A stretch of 60,770 nucleotides of DNA from Kamptonema formosum PCC 6407 (GCF_000332155.1 NZ_KB235904.1:506208-566977), one strand, 5' to 3'; positions 1-8,938 are shown, counted from the stretch's first letter. Made by a program: numbers and translations. Notes: a model not told the origin generated them from the letters alone.

Positions 1-165
1 CGGGGGAGATGGGGAGATAGGGAAGATGGGGAAGATGGGGAAGATGGGGAAGATGGGGGAGGTAGGGAAGATGGAACAGGGAAGACGCAGATTTCCCCTC
101 TGCCCCCCGCCCCCTCGCTCCCCCTCCTCCCCTCGCCCCCCGCCCCCCTGCCTTCTTCCTTAATT
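1..165 (+). repeat. In-frame G-rich/C-rich low-complexity insertion in the phosphate transporter
   Basis: About ten units of a 9-bp GGGGAAGAT-type repeat are followed by a C-rich arm of CCCCCGCCCC type ending in CTTCTTCC. The two arms are roughly complementary, so the DNA can fold back. The permease frame passes through without a stop, giving G-E-D repeats and then P-rich sequence. The same repeat reappears in intergenic DNA and at the right end of the window. Confidence 0.8.
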
Positions 166-672
166 GAGCGACAAATGGGGCGATTTCAAGTTCTCAGTGC
201 TTGTTTTGTGGCTTTTGCTCACGGCTCGAATGATGTAGGGAATGCTGTAGCACCCTTAGCTGCGATCGCCTACATTCGCCGTACAAACTCCATTCCTATA
301 AATGATTTCAATGTTCCCCTATGGATTCTAGTGCTCGGAGGTATCGGCATTGTCACAGGCTTAGCCATCTGGGGCAAAAAAGTGATTGCTACCGTTGGCG
401 AAGGCATAATTGAACTACAGCCTAGTGGTGGCTTCTGTGCAGAATTAGCTACCGCCACTACAGTTTTAATCGCTTCCCGCTTAGGTTTGCCCGTTTCTAC
501 ATCCCATGCTTTAGTCGGTGCAGTCGTAGGAGTGGGACTTGTTAGGAGTTGGAAATCAGTACAATTTCAAACTTTGCAGTCAATTGGCTTAGCATGGGTA
601 ATTACCATCCCGATCGCTACGGCTTTAGCGGCTGTTATTTTCAGCCTAACTCGCCTCTTTCTAGGTCTTTAA
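1..672 (+). CDS. Inorganic phosphate transporter, PiT family (5' end outside window)
   Basis: Inner-membrane permease that imports inorganic phosphate with a cation. The reading frame is open from base 1 to the stop at 672, so the ATG at 175 is an internal methionine and the N-terminal half lies outside the window. The C-terminal half carries the PiT signature AFAHGSNDVGNAVAPLA followed by several hydrophobic helices and the second conserved block PVSTSHALVGAVVG. The first ~55 visible residues are a G/E/D-rich then P/L/S-rich stretch encoded by a tandem repeat. It sits just before LIERQMGRFQVLSACF, which is where the hydrophilic loop joining the two PiT halves is expected. Family assignment is firm; whether the loop insertion is tolerated is inference. 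Confidence 0.9.
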   Translation, partial: RGRWGDREDGEDGEDGEDGGGREDGTGKTQISPLPPAPSLPLLPSPPAPLPSSLIERQMGRFQVLSACFVAFAHGSNDVGNAVAPLAAIAYIRRTNSIPINDFNVPLWILVLGGIGIVTGLAIWGKKVIATVGEGIIELQPSGGFCAELATATTVLIASRLGLPVSTSHALVGAVVGVGLVRSWKSVQFQTLQSIGLAWVITIPIATALAAVIFSLTRLFLGL

Positions 673-774
673 TACTGATATTGCCCAAAGGTTTAAACTC
701 CTGGCGGGTCTAAGTCCTCTTTGCTGTTACCTTAATTGGGATAAACTCTTTATGGCAATAGTTTCCAGGCGGTA

Positions 775-876
775 TCAGCGCCCCAGTTGGTGTTGTAAGA
801 TGGCTTCTAATTCCGTAAAGTGTTCTTGAGGCGATCGCAAATCTTTAAATCTCCAATCACGCACTACTATTAGATC
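775..876 (-). pseudogene. Short remnant of an unidentified gene
   Basis: The 673-1108 gap has no full gene. On the minus strand a 33-residue stretch (starting DLIVVRDWRFKDL and ending LEAILQHQLGR, then stop) has a protein-like composition but no start codon, and is preceded by stops. It may be the tail of a decayed gene. No family is recognised. The rest of the gap is AT-rich without visible structure, apart from probable upstream sequence of the next gene. Confidence 0.25.
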
Positions 877-1108
877 ACGTCATCATAACTTCCTTCAAAA
901 TGGAAACCCATTGCCTTTAGGCGTGGATGATGATGTAAATATCACTCCTTAAGGTCAATCGCTAACCGCTAACCCTCGTAACGACTATAGCGGCAAGTTG
1001 AAACAGCCTAATCGATCAAAATCAAAATTAATTCACTGGTATTTTGGATTTGATTTGCCAAAATACTAGGAATAATGAACAAGCAGATAGATTAGAGGTT
1101 ACAGGCAA

Positions 1109-2875
1109 ATGGCGCAACGGGACAAGCAACCGCTCAGACCCGGAGCAGGGGATGCAACATCGGCTGAAGAAGTCCTGAATTCTGTGATTCAGGAACTAGA
1201 AACTCTACATCAAAATGTTAGAGGTCAATTAGCCGAAGACATAACCCGGCTCCAAACAGAGAAAACGAGCTTGATTGAGGATATTGACAGACTGCGGGAT
1301 CAATACCGCCAATTGCAGTCGCAGCAAGTCGAAACCCTCTCTCAGCGATACATATACCAGCAGCAATTGTGGCTTAAGCAGTTGGCTCAAGTTTTGGCCA
1401 ATAACTTGCAAGAGTTGCTAGTGCAACGATTTAACGAACTCAGTGCCAATTCTGTACAGGGAATGAATCTGGCTATCCCCAGTGGGGAGTTCCCGACTCC
1501 AATTCTGGTGAATAACTATAATGAACGAGCCACGGAGTTACTGGCTTCGCTAGATGCGAGTGTCAACAGGACTTTCGATATGATGGATCGGGATTTGAGC
1601 AGTTATGAGAGTAGCTTGTCTCAACGACTCAGAAATATGGAAGGTATGGAGCGCCAAGGGGAGGCTCTGTTGGAGACTCTGGTTAACCGCCTCCGAGTGG
1701 AACTCCAAGAGGAAGTTGATGCAACTTTCGATCCGAGAGATTACGACAGTACGGATACGACTAACTCATTACATCCCGAACCACCTTCTCCTCCAATTCG
1801 GAAGCCTTTACCAGAGCCGACTTCGCCGCCACCTGCTCCTGCTCCAGCGAAACAACCGGCTTCTCAAGTTCAGGTAGGTTTGTTGCTGGCTTTAATTTCG
1901 GCGGTGGTGCTATCGCTATTTAATGTTTCCTTGAAGATTATCCTCAAGGCTAAGGCTCCCCGGATGATTTTTGGGTTATTCCAGGTGCAGGGTGTGGTTT
2001 CTCCTGGTTTCGGAAATTCGCTGTTGATTCTGTTGATCCGGTTGATTGTGGTGATGGCTTTGATGCCGATTTTGGCAACTTTCCTTTATCCGTCGGTGTG
2101 GAAGGATTTAAGGCGGTTTATCGATAATGGCGATCGCGATTTGTGGACTAAGGTTTTAGGTAGTGCTTTCTTTTTGTTTTTGTCTCAGGTGTTGATCTAT
2201 ATCGCGATCGGCAATATCCCGACGGGGGTGGCGATCACGATTTTCTTTATTTATCCGATTGTAACGGTGCTTGCTTCTTGGGGACTATTTGGCGATCGCC
2301 CTACGGTACTTCGCATTTTAGCAATGTGCGTGATTAGTGGCGGGTTATTGTTAGCAGCGGTTCCTAGTTTTGGTCAAAAGGCTATTGGCGATGTTGGTTT
2401 AGGGGTGGCGGCGGCTGTAGGTGCTGGCGTTACTTTTGCTGGCTATGTGTTGTTGACGCAAATGGCCGCTGGGAAACTGCACCCGATTCCTTTCAGTTTG
2501 GTTAATTTTGCAGCTATCTTTGTCTTTTCTGCTGTCAGTTTAATACTGTTACCTTTGGGCATTGGGATGGGATTGCCCACAAATTTAGCTGTTTTTGTCG
2601 ATCCTAATGTCTGGAGTGGGCTGCTTTTTGGCGGTTTCCTTTTAGGGGTGCTGACGCTATTTAGCTATTTGTTGAATAACTTTGCAATCCGTTTTGCGGG
2701 TGCGGCGTTAGCGTCGGTGATTGGAACTTTAGGCCCGGCGTTGACAGCTTTGTTTGCTTTGGTGATTATTAATGAGAAAATACCTTTCATCCAGGTTTCG
2801 GGATTAGCACTCGTAACTTTGGGTGTTGCTGGTATGAGTCTTGAAAGAATGCTTATGCCGAAGAAAACAACCTGA
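1109..2875 (+). CDS. EamA/DMT-family transporter with long coiled-coil N-terminal domain
   Basis: Predicted inner-membrane metabolite exporter of the drug/metabolite transporter superfamily; the substrate is unknown. Residues ~1-215 are hydrophilic and helical (E/Q/L-rich with heptad character), ~220-247 form a proline-rich linker, and from ~250 onward about ten hydrophobic helices form the two EamA repeats. The start at 1109 follows a purine-rich stretch and fits the beginning of the coiled-coil. A usual EamA protein is ~300 residues, so the 588-residue length is explained by the soluble extension, which suggests a cytoplasmic interaction or sensing role (inference). A composite repeat follows directly downstream. 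Confidence 0.85.
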   Translation: MAQRDKQPLRPGAGDATSAEEVLNSVIQELETLHQNVRGQLAEDITRLQTEKTSLIEDIDRLRDQYRQLQSQQVETLSQRYIYQQQLWLKQLAQVLANNLQELLVQRFNELSANSVQGMNLAIPSGEFPTPILVNNYNERATELLASLDASVNRTFDMMDRDLSSYESSLSQRLRNMEGMERQGEALLETLVNRLRVELQEEVDATFDPRDYDSTDTTNSLHPEPPSPPIRKPLPEPTSPPPAPAPAKQPASQVQVGLLLALISAVVLSLFNVSLKIILKAKAPRMIFGLFQVQGVVSPGFGNSLLILLIRLIVVMALMPILATFLYPSVWKDLRRFIDNGDRDLWTKVLGSAFFLFLSQVLIYIAIGNIPTGVAITIFFIYPIVTVLASWGLFGDRPTVLRILAMCVISGGLLLAAVPSFGQKAIGDVGLGVAAAVGAGVTFAGYVLLTQMAAGKLHPIPFSLVNFAAIFVFSAVSLILLPLGIGMGLPTNLAVFVDPNVWSGLLFGGFLLGVLTLFSYLLNNFAIRFAGAALASVIGTLGPALTALFALVIINEKIPFIQVSGLALVTLGVAGMSLERMLMPKKTT

Positions 2876-2878
2876 AGC

Positions 2879-3010
2879 TATAGCAACCGCTTTCAGCGGT
2901 TAGGGGCTACGATGCTCCGATGCTCAGGACTAGGGAAGAAGAGGAAGAAGGGAATAGAATTAAGGGTTTGAGGAAACTAGAATGTCCTAACCACCTTGGC
3001 GGTTGCTATA
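2879..3010. repeat. Dispersed palindromic repeat copies with a short purine-rich array
   Basis: Two copies of the AACCGC...GCGGTT-type palindrome (around 2883-2905 and 2987-3007) flank a purine-rich AGGGAAGAAGAGGAAGAAGG stretch. The same composite, often continuing into TAGGACACTCGCT or GATGCTCAGGA-like sequence, recurs near 5243, 14953, 42293, 49494, 50067, 50181, 53963 and 55533. Confidence 0.65.
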
Positions 3011-3023
3011 TATTGCTTTAAGC

Positions 3024-3130
3024 AGGACTTACGCACCCAACCAAGGAAACCGGGTTTTTTACGAAAATACTTCGCCCGTACCCACAGATGCCTCAAAAAC
3101 CCGGTTTCTGGGACTCCCTGCGTAAGTCCT
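3024..3130. mobile_element. 107-bp foldback element (MITE-like) with 12-bp perfect terminal inverted repeats
   Basis: The ends are AGGACTTACGCA and TGCGTAAGTCCT, exact reverse complements. An inner inverted repeat (AACCGGGTTTTT near 3048, AAAAACCCGGTT near 3104) makes a nested hairpin. It has no coding capacity. A degenerate relative lies at 22110-22245, and single ends occur near 27825 and 30861, so this is a small dispersed non-autonomous family. Confidence 0.7.
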
Positions 3131-3205
3131 ATTTCAGTTGCGATCGTTATCAAGGTTGAAAGTTTAAGGCGCAAGCTGATGACTTTCAACCTTTAATTTT
3201 ATAGC

Positions 3206-3298
3206 CGAAGGAAGAAGGAAGAAGGAAGAAGGAAGAAGGAATGTTTGCGAAACCCATCACCACAGTTAACAGTTAACCGTTAACAGTTAACTGTTAAC
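3206..3298. repeat. GAAGGAA and TTAACAG heptamer arrays
   Basis: About five units of the 7-bp GGAAGAA repeat (3206-3240) are followed by TTAACAG/TTAACCG-type heptamers (about 3262-3298). The second array overlaps the stop codon of the sulfurtransferase gene. Confidence 0.75.
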
Positions 3299-4114
3299 CA
3301 AATATGAACACCAATCACTCCAACTACCGGCATAAAGTTTAGCATCGCGAATACCTGCTATTTCTAAAGATAAAAGGTTGACGCAGGCTGTCACGCCGGA
3401 ACCGCAATATACGATGATTTCTTCTGCTGGTTCTATTTGCGCCCACCGCTGTTGCTGTTCTACTTGCGATCGCGCTTTCCCTCCCTCTCCTGTCACTTCT
3501 TGCCAAGGGTAATTTACCGCACCGGGTATATGTCCAGCTATGGGGTCTATGGGTTCGCGCAGTCCTTGATAGCGATCGCTTTCTCGCGAGTCTATTAATA
3601 CTACTCCCGGTTGGTCTTTGCGTGTTTTTACGGTATCAATGTCTACTACCCATCCTGGTTGTAGCTGCGGGACAAAGTTTCCCGGTTGGGGTGTTGGTAG
3701 AGTATCAGATGTGGGATATCCGGCTGTTTGCCACGCGCTGAAGCCACCATCAAGAATAGCGACGCGATCGCACCCCATGTAACGCAATAGCCACCACAAA
3801 CGCGCAGCGAAGGCAAATTTGGAGTCATCATAAGCGACAATTAAGGTGTCGTTGGTAATGCCGATCGCGCTTAATTTTTCCGCTAATTCTGTTGGGTTAG
3901 GTAAGGGATGTCTACCGCCATGTTTGCTAACTGGACTGGAAAGATCGCGGTTAAGGTCTAAATAGAATGCTCCAGGGATATGATTTGTTTTATATTGTTG
4001 TTGTCCTAATTCTGGATCTGCCAGGGAAAAACGGCAGTCAATAACGATAACTTTCGGGTCGTCTAGATGTGCGGCCAGCCATTCTGGGGAAACGATCGAG
4101 TTTATGTCTTGCAT
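3287..4114 (-). CDS. sseA: 3-mercaptopyruvate/thiosulfate sulfurtransferase (double rhodanese)
   Basis: Transfers sulfur from mercaptopyruvate or thiosulfate to an acceptor thiol through a cysteine persulfide, in the cytoplasm. It has two rhodanese domains: the N-terminal one (~8-120) is catalytically empty, and the C-terminal one carries the active-site loop CGSGVTAC with Cys237. CGSGVTA-type loops are typical of mercaptopyruvate sulfurtransferases. The 275-residue length matches the family. The start ATG at 4114 gives the usual SPEWLAAHLDDPKVIVIDCRF opening. The stop codon lies inside a TTAACAG repeat array. The exact donor substrate cannot be told from sequence. Confidence 0.9.
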   Translation of the reverse strand: MQDINSIVSPEWLAAHLDDPKVIVIDCRFSLADPELGQQQYKTNHIPGAFYLDLNRDLSSPVSKHGGRHPLPNPTELAEKLSAIGITNDTLIVAYDDSKFAFAARLWWLLRYMGCDRVAILDGGFSAWQTAGYPTSDTLPTPQPGNFVPQLQPGWVVDIDTVKTRKDQPGVVLIDSRESDRYQGLREPIDPIAGHIPGAVNYPWQEVTGEGGKARSQVEQQQRWAQIEPAEEIIVYCGSGVTACVNLLSLEIAGIRDAKLYAGSWSDWCSYLVNS

Positions 4115-4280
4115 AGTTAATTTGTCAAAGTAAATGATGATTTAATTTTAAAATGCTGTGGTTATAAACTATTGCTGAAACTGGGATAATAACCAGCAAA
4201 CTACCTGACTTTGATTCATCTGGCGAGTGCGCTGTAAAGCTTCATTTAGAAGCAAATAGGTAGTTTTGTCGTTAATTCAC

Positions 4281-5108
4281 TCATCGTTGTCTCTTTCTAT
4301 TGATAATATTATTTTTGGGTGGTTTTGGTTTTGCAGATTCTTGAGCATAAGCCAGATTTTTTTGATACTCAATGGCTTTTTTCTGAGCTAATTCATAATT
4401 CGCACTTTCTGGTGGTACTTTTTTCATCATTGTAACTGCTTCCTGCCACTGGCTTGCTACTAAATTCCATTCTTCCTCTGTTTCCGCTGATTGAGCTAGT
4501 TTGGAGGCATTGATGGCAATGTTAACTGCGTTTCGGAAAGACTGAGACTGTGATGGCTTTGGCGCGTTGGTAGCGGTTTGATTGCTAGCATTATCTGCTT
4601 TTGTTTCGGTTACAGCTAGCATCTTATTTACAAATACAGCGACGGAAATCCCTAAGATACCGATGACCAGCCCAACTATAATTGTAGTAGTTTTCATTCG
4701 GTCTTCACCGATTGGTTCTGGCTGTTTTACTTCTGGGTAGCTAGTAGGTGCTGCTGACATTAGTTCTGGATTTGGGGCTGGTTCGGGGGGAAATGTTAGC
4801 ATTGAATAGCTGCCTACTTCTAAGCCAAATCCTTGACTCCAGGCTGGAGAATCGCTCCCTCTTTTTTTACCTTCAACTTTTGCTCTTTGAATTGAATCTG
4901 GTTCTATGTTTGTGAGTTGGTTGCGGACAAAATCAATGAGTTCGTATCGATCGGGTACTTGCTCTGATTCTAGCATTACTTCTAAGCAGCCATTGGTCAA
5001 GTTGGTGGTGAGGGTAATGCCTTGAGGTTCTAGCTGTTGATTGAGCAGAAATGCGATCGCTTCTGGGTTTCCCTGTTTGGCAAGTGCTTGATAATTAGGT
5101 TCGTTCAT
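4281..5108 (-). CDS. Cyanobacterial single-pass membrane protein of unknown function
   Basis: Not a named family that I recognise. Residues ~1-75 form a small folded region (AKQGNPEAIAFLLNQQLEPQG) of a type found at the start of many cyanobacterial proteins. A Pro/Glu-rich linker follows, then one membrane helix at about 143-163 (TTIIVGLVIGILGISVAVFV). After a Ser/Gln-rich spacer comes a helical region with SAETEEEWNLVASQWQEAV and AQKKAIEYQKNLAYA, a pattern seen at the C-terminus of other cyanobacterial envelope proteins. The N-terminus is probably cytoplasmic and the helical tail outside (inference). A 7-bp GGTAATT array lies directly upstream of the start codon. Confidence 0.75.
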   Translation of the reverse strand: MNEPNYQALAKQGNPEAIAFLLNQQLEPQGITLTTNLTNGCLEVMLESEQVPDRYELIDFVRNQLTNIEPDSIQRAKVEGKKRGSDSPAWSQGFGLEVGSYSMLTFPPEPAPNPELMSAAPTSYPEVKQPEPIGEDRMKTTTIIVGLVIGILGISVAVFVNKMLAVTETKADNASNQTATNAPKPSQSQSFRNAVNIAINASKLAQSAETEEEWNLVASQWQEAVTMMKKVPPESANYELAQKKAIEYQKNLAYAQESAKPKPPKNNIINRKRQR

Positions 5109-5113
5109 GGCTA

Positions 5114-5348
5114 AGAATTTGGTAATTGGTAATTGGTAATTGGTAATTGGTAATTGGTAATTGGTAAGAAAGCTGGAATTTCCCAGTCTTCAATCCTTGG
5201 TTCCCAATCCCCAATCTCCGTTACCCTAGTTTTTAGTATGAGATATAGCAACCTTATTGGCAGTTAGGACACTTGCTTATTGCCGAAACTCGCTGATTCT
5301 ATTCCCTTCTTCCCCTAGTCCCTAGCCCCTAGCCCCTAATCCCTAACT
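5114..5348. repeat. GGTAATT heptamer array and CCCCTAG-type array between divergent genes
   Basis: Seven tandem units of a TAATTGG-type heptamer (about 5114-5164) abut the start of the minus-strand gene. A copy of the dispersed TATAGCAACC...GTTAGGACACT repeat follows (about 5243-5300), then CCCCTAG units (about 5315-5346) just before the MnmD-type gene. Promoters for both divergent genes must lie in or between these arrays; none is convincing by eye. Confidence 0.7.
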
Positions 5349-5374
5349 ATATACAGAAATGTTATAAGATATTA

Positions 5375-6262
5375 ATGAAAAATAAAAGCTCAAGGATGCA
5401 AAATACCAGTGCCTTTACACCACAACTAACGGCTGATGGCTCTTTTACGTTCTTTTCACTAGAATTTGGGGAAGCTTTTCATAGCGATCGGGGTGCTAAA
5501 CAGGAAGCTGAGCTTAAATTTGTGGGCCCTCTCCAACTCAGAGCCAAAGCTACACGACCGACACTGGTTTTGCTTGACGTTTGCTATGGATTGGGGTATA
5601 ATACGGCGGCAGCTTTGGGGGCGATTTGGGAAGTTAATCCCCATTGTTGGATAGAATGGATCGGTTTGGAGTTAGATCCCGAAGTACCCAAGGCTGCGAT
5701 CGCGCATCATCTACTTCAAGATTGGTCAGATCCCATTCCCGCATTGCTGGAGGCTGTAGTTCGCGATCGCGACTTGCAAACCGATAAAATCAAGGCTAAA
5801 CTGCTGATTGGCGACGCTAGGCAAACCCTCCAGCAAGTAGCAAAATCGGGATTTCAAGCAGATGCAATTTTTCTTGACCCTTTCTCCCCACCCCATTGTC
5901 CGCAATTGTGGACTGTTGAATTTTTAGGGTTGCTGGCAAAATGTTTAAAGCCGGAGGGGATCTTAGCTACTTATTCTTGCTCAGCGGCGGCGAGGGTAGC
6001 CTTGCTGGAAGCCGGTTTGAAAATTGGTTCAACTCCGCCTGTGGGGAGGCGATGGCCGGGAACAGCAGCAAGCTTTTCTGAGGCTAATTTGCCGGGACTT
6101 TCAGAGCAAGAGCGCGAACATTTAGAGACGAAAGCAGGGATTCCCTATCGCGATCGCACTTTGTCCGATACTGCCGAAATTATACTGCAACGCCGTCAGG
6201 CAGAACAACTAGCCTCACCCAAAGAGCCATCATCCCACTGGAAAAAACGCTGGGCTAGTTAA
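5375..6262 (+). CDS. mnmD: tRNA U34 methyltransferase, MnmD type (stand-alone MnmC N-domain)
   Basis: Predicted to methylate 5-aminomethyl-2-thiouridine at tRNA wobble position 34 using S-adenosylmethionine, the last step of mnm5s2U synthesis. The SAM-binding motif I is LLDVCYGLGYNTAAAL. The diagnostic block is DAIFLDPFSPPHCPQLWT, followed by LKPEGILATYSCSAAAR, matching the DPFSP-xx-P-x-LW pattern of MnmD/MnmC. It lacks the C-terminal FAD oxidase domain of fused MnmC, the usual state in cyanobacteria. The start at ATG 5375 or 5396 cannot be separated by ribosome-binding sequence. It is followed 100 bp later by glmU on the same strand. Confidence 0.85.
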   Translation: MKNKSSRMQNTSAFTPQLTADGSFTFFSLEFGEAFHSDRGAKQEAELKFVGPLQLRAKATRPTLVLLDVCYGLGYNTAAALGAIWEVNPHCWIEWIGLELDPEVPKAAIAHHLLQDWSDPIPALLEAVVRDRDLQTDKIKAKLLIGDARQTLQQVAKSGFQADAIFLDPFSPPHCPQLWTVEFLGLLAKCLKPEGILATYSCSAAARVALLEAGLKIGSTPPVGRRWPGTAASFSEANLPGLSEQEREHLETKAGIPYRDRTLSDTAEIILQRRQAEQLASPKEPSSHWKKRWAS

Positions 6263-6363
6263 ATTCTTTTGATTTTATAAAGATTTGGTGACAATGCGAT
6301 CGCCTATCATCTTAAAATGTGTAAACGCCACATCATCATCTACCAGAAATAGTAAATTCTCCC

Positions 6364-7755
6364 ATGATAGCAATAGCAATTTTAGCCGCTGGGCGCGGTA
6401 CGCGCATGAAATCTGACTTGCCCAAAGTTTTGCACGAATTGGGAGGGCGATCGCTACTCGATCGGGTGCTTTATAGTTGTATTGATATTAACCCATTGCG
6501 GCGCATTGTAATTGTTGGCTATCGGGGTGAAATGGTAAAAGAGTCTCTCAGTGGCGATAGACAACCGGAAACAAAGCCAAAATCTGTATCATTTCCGCCA
6601 CTGGAATTTGTCGAACAAACTGAGCAATTAGGTACTGGTCATGCTATTCAACAATTGTTACCCCATTTAGAGGGATTTACTGGGGATTTGTTGGTGTTAA
6701 ACGGGGATGTACCCTTGTTGCGATCGCAAACTATCAAACACATGATGAAAATTCACAAAGAACACCGCAATGCGGCTACTTTGTTGACGGCTCACTTGCC
6801 TCATCCTCAAGGATATGGGAGGGTATTTGCTGATAGTCACAATCTTGTCAAACAAATTGTAGAAGACCGGGACTGTACGGCAGCGCAAAAACAAAATCAT
6901 CGAATCAATGCGGGTGTTTACTGCTTTAATTGGCCAAAATTAGCAGAAATTTTACCGCACTTAAAGGCGGACAACGATCAAAAAGAATATTACCTAACAG
7001 ATACAGTAAATCACCTCGAACCAGTAATGGCCGTAGATGTTGAAGACTATCAGGAAATATTGGGAATTAATGACCGCAAACATCTAGCAACTGCTTACAA
7101 TATTTTGCAAAGGCGGGTAAAAGATGACTGGATGGCAAAAGGAGTAACACTGATCGATCCTGACAGTATTACCATTGATGATACGGTAAAATTAGAAGCA
7201 GATGTAATTGTGGAACCGCAGACGCATCTGCGGGGAAAAACTGCGATCGGATCTGGGAGTCGCATCGGGCCTGGAAGTTTAATTGAGAATAGTCAAATTG
7301 GGCAAAATGTGACTGTACTTTATTCAGTGGTTGCAGATAGCACTGTAGCCAATAATTCTCGGATTGGGCCTTACGCGCATTTACGGGGACACTCCGAAGT
7401 TGGGGAAAAGTGCCGTGTAGGTAATTTTGTAGAGTTGAAGAATGCAAAATTGGGCGATCGCACTAATGCGGCCCATTTATCCTATTTAGGTGATGCTACT
7501 TTGGGTGAGAAAGTGAATATCGGAGCTGGTACAATTACAGCTAATTATGATGGGGTGAATAAGCATCGGACGAAAATTGGCGATCGGACTAAGACGGGTT
7601 CTAATAGTGTGTTAGTTGCACCTTTAACCTTGGGTGATGATGTTACTATTGCTGCCGGTTCTGTGGTGACGGATGATGTTCCCGATGATTGTTTAGTGGT
7701 AGCTAGATCTCGGCAGGTTGTGAAACCTGGTTGGCGGTTGCAGAAGGAGGAATAA
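6364..7755 (+). CDS. glmU: Bifunctional N-acetylglucosamine-1-P uridyltransferase / glucosamine-1-P acetyltransferase
   Basis: Makes UDP-GlcNAc for peptidoglycan and surface polysaccharide: acetyl-CoA-dependent N-acetylation of GlcN-1-P in the C-domain, then uridylyl transfer in the N-domain. The N-terminal nucleotidyltransferase motif is [20 protein letters not shown] (residues ~6-25). [16 protein letters not shown] and the Mg-binding NAGVY region follow. From ~255 the sequence is a left-handed beta-helix of hexapeptide repeats ending in [15 protein letters not shown] and a basic tail. The 463-residue length is standard. Start ATG 6364. Confidence 0.96.
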   Translation: MIAIAILAAGRGTRMKSDLPKVLHELGGRSLLDRVLYSCIDINPLRRIVIVGYRGEMVKESLSGDRQPETKPKSVSFPPLEFVEQTEQLGTGHAIQQLLPHLEGFTGDLLVLNGDVPLLRSQTIKHMMKIHKEHRNAATLLTAHLPHPQGYGRVFADSHNLVKQIVEDRDCTAAQKQNHRINAGVYCFNWPKLAEILPHLKADNDQKEYYLTDTVNHLEPVMAVDVEDYQEILGINDRKHLATAYNILQRRVKDDWMAKGVTLIDPDSITIDDTVKLEADVIVEPQTHLRGKTAIGSGSRIGPGSLIENSQIGQNVTVLYSVVADSTVANNSRIGPYAHLRGHSEVGEKCRVGNFVELKNAKLGDRTNAAHLSYLGDATLGEKVNIGAGTITANYDGVNKHRTKIGDRTKTGSNSVLVAPLTLGDDVTIAAGSVVTDDVPDDCLVVARSRQVVKPGWRLQKEE

Positions 7756-7865
7756 AGACTGGAAGGAACGGTTAAAATGCGCCGCTAGTAGGTTTTGATG
7801 TGGTGGAGAAATAGCCATAATTGATTTTGTTAGCATTCCATCAGGATTAAGATCCTACCTACTAT

Positions 7866-7906
7866 TAACAACCAACAACTAACAACTAACAACTAACAAA
7901 TAACCA
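7866..7906. repeat. TAACAAC heptamer array in the leader of the ROK kinase gene
   Basis: Tandem TAACAAC/CTAACAA units run up to a few bases before the ATG at 7907, so they form the immediate 5' leader. The rest of 7756-7906 shows nothing recognisable. Confidence 0.7.
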
Positions 7907-8794
7907 ATGATGAAACAAGTAATCGGCATCGACTTAGGCGGAACAGCAATTAAACTAGGCAGATTCAGTGAAGACGGCACTTGTCACCAATCCTTAACAG
8001 TTCCCACCCCACAACCGGCCACACCAGAAGCAGTTTTAGCTGCAATGGCCGACGCAATTACCGAACTGAACCCAACTGCTAACTCTGTAAAAGCAATCGG
8101 TGTCGGTATCCCCGGCCCCGCAGACGCAACTGGCCGCATAGCTAGAGTAGCAATTAACCTCAAAAACTGGCATGATGTCCCCTTAGCTGATTGGTTAGAA
8201 GCCAAAACAGGTTTACCCACAGTATTAGCAAATGATGCAAACTGTGCAGGATTAGGAGAAGCTTGGTTGGGTGCCGGTCGTAACTTTAAAAACCTAATTC
8301 TATTAACATTAGGCACTGGTATAGGTGGTGCAATTATCCAAGATGGTAAACTATTTGTTGGTCATAAAGGAACCGCCGGAGAGTTAGGATTAATTACCAT
8401 TAACCCCGATGGCCCAGAATGTAATAGTGGCAATCGTGGCTCTTTAGAACAATATATTTCCATCCAAGCAATTCGCCGCGACACTGGTTTAGAACCATTA
8501 GAAGTAGCAAACTTAGCAAAGGCGGGAGATGCTACAGCATTAGAATATTGGCAAAAATACGGTCGATATCTGGGTGCAGGTTTAGCAAATTTCCTCTACA
8601 TTTTAACACCAGAAGCCATCATTATTGGCGGCGGTATTAGTGCTGGTGCAGAACATTTCTTACCCATAGTCAAAGCAGAAATTGAAAAACGAGTCCTCCC
8701 CAGTTCCCGTGAAGGTTTACAGCTATTAATCGCAGAATTAGGCAACCAAGCTGGAATTGTCGGGGCAGCAAAGTTAGCAATTGCTAATTGTTAA
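7907..8794 (+). CDS. ROK-family sugar kinase (probable glucokinase)
   Basis: ATP-dependent hexose kinase of the ROK group, probably glucokinase. The phosphate-binding motif VIGIDLGGTAIKLGRF is at the N-terminus, then GIPGPAD, the catalytic-region ANDANCAGLGEAWLG and the ROK block LTLGTGIGGAIIQDGKLFVG. The usual zinc-binding CxCGxxGCxE is reduced to ECNSGNRGSLEQ, so only one of the three cysteines remains. The protein either does not bind zinc or does so differently. Two adjacent ATG codons (7907, 7910) could start. The stop codon lies in a TTAACAG array. Substrate is inferred from the family. Confidence 0.85.
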   Translation: MMKQVIGIDLGGTAIKLGRFSEDGTCHQSLTVPTPQPATPEAVLAAMADAITELNPTANSVKAIGVGIPGPADATGRIARVAINLKNWHDVPLADWLEAKTGLPTVLANDANCAGLGEAWLGAGRNFKNLILLTLGTGIGGAIIQDGKLFVGHKGTAGELGLITINPDGPECNSGNRGSLEQYISIQAIRRDTGLEPLEVANLAKAGDATALEYWQKYGRYLGAGLANFLYILTPEAIIIGGGISAGAEHFLPIVKAEIEKRVLPSSREGLQLLIAELGNQAGIVGAAKLAIANC

Positions 8795-8938
8795 CAGTTA
8801 ACTGTTAACTGTTAACTGGTAATTGGTAATTGATAATTGATAATTGTTAATTACCTATCCTCCCCATCCTCCCCATCTCCCCCCTCTTCCCATCTTCCCT
8901 AGCCCCTAGCCCCTAGCCCCTAGCCCCTCTCCCCTTCT
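8786..8938. repeat. TTAACAG, GGTAATT and CCCCTAG arrays between convergent genes
   Basis: TTAACAG units start at the stop of the ROK kinase gene, pass into GGTAATT/TGATAATT units, then C-rich TCCTCCCCAT and CCCCTAG units that run up to the stop codon of the minus-strand gene. No other structure is visible. Confidence 0.8.

Noticed and set aside
3287-3300. TTAACAG arrays as attachment sites or replication origin iterons
   Set aside because: They recur in the same form at many gene ends (8786, 11415, 55687, 56486) and show no link to integrase, DnaA boxes or a replication gene.
5114-5164. Possible CRISPR array
   Set aside because: This and the other heptamer arrays repeat directly with no unique spacers; no cas gene is present in the window.
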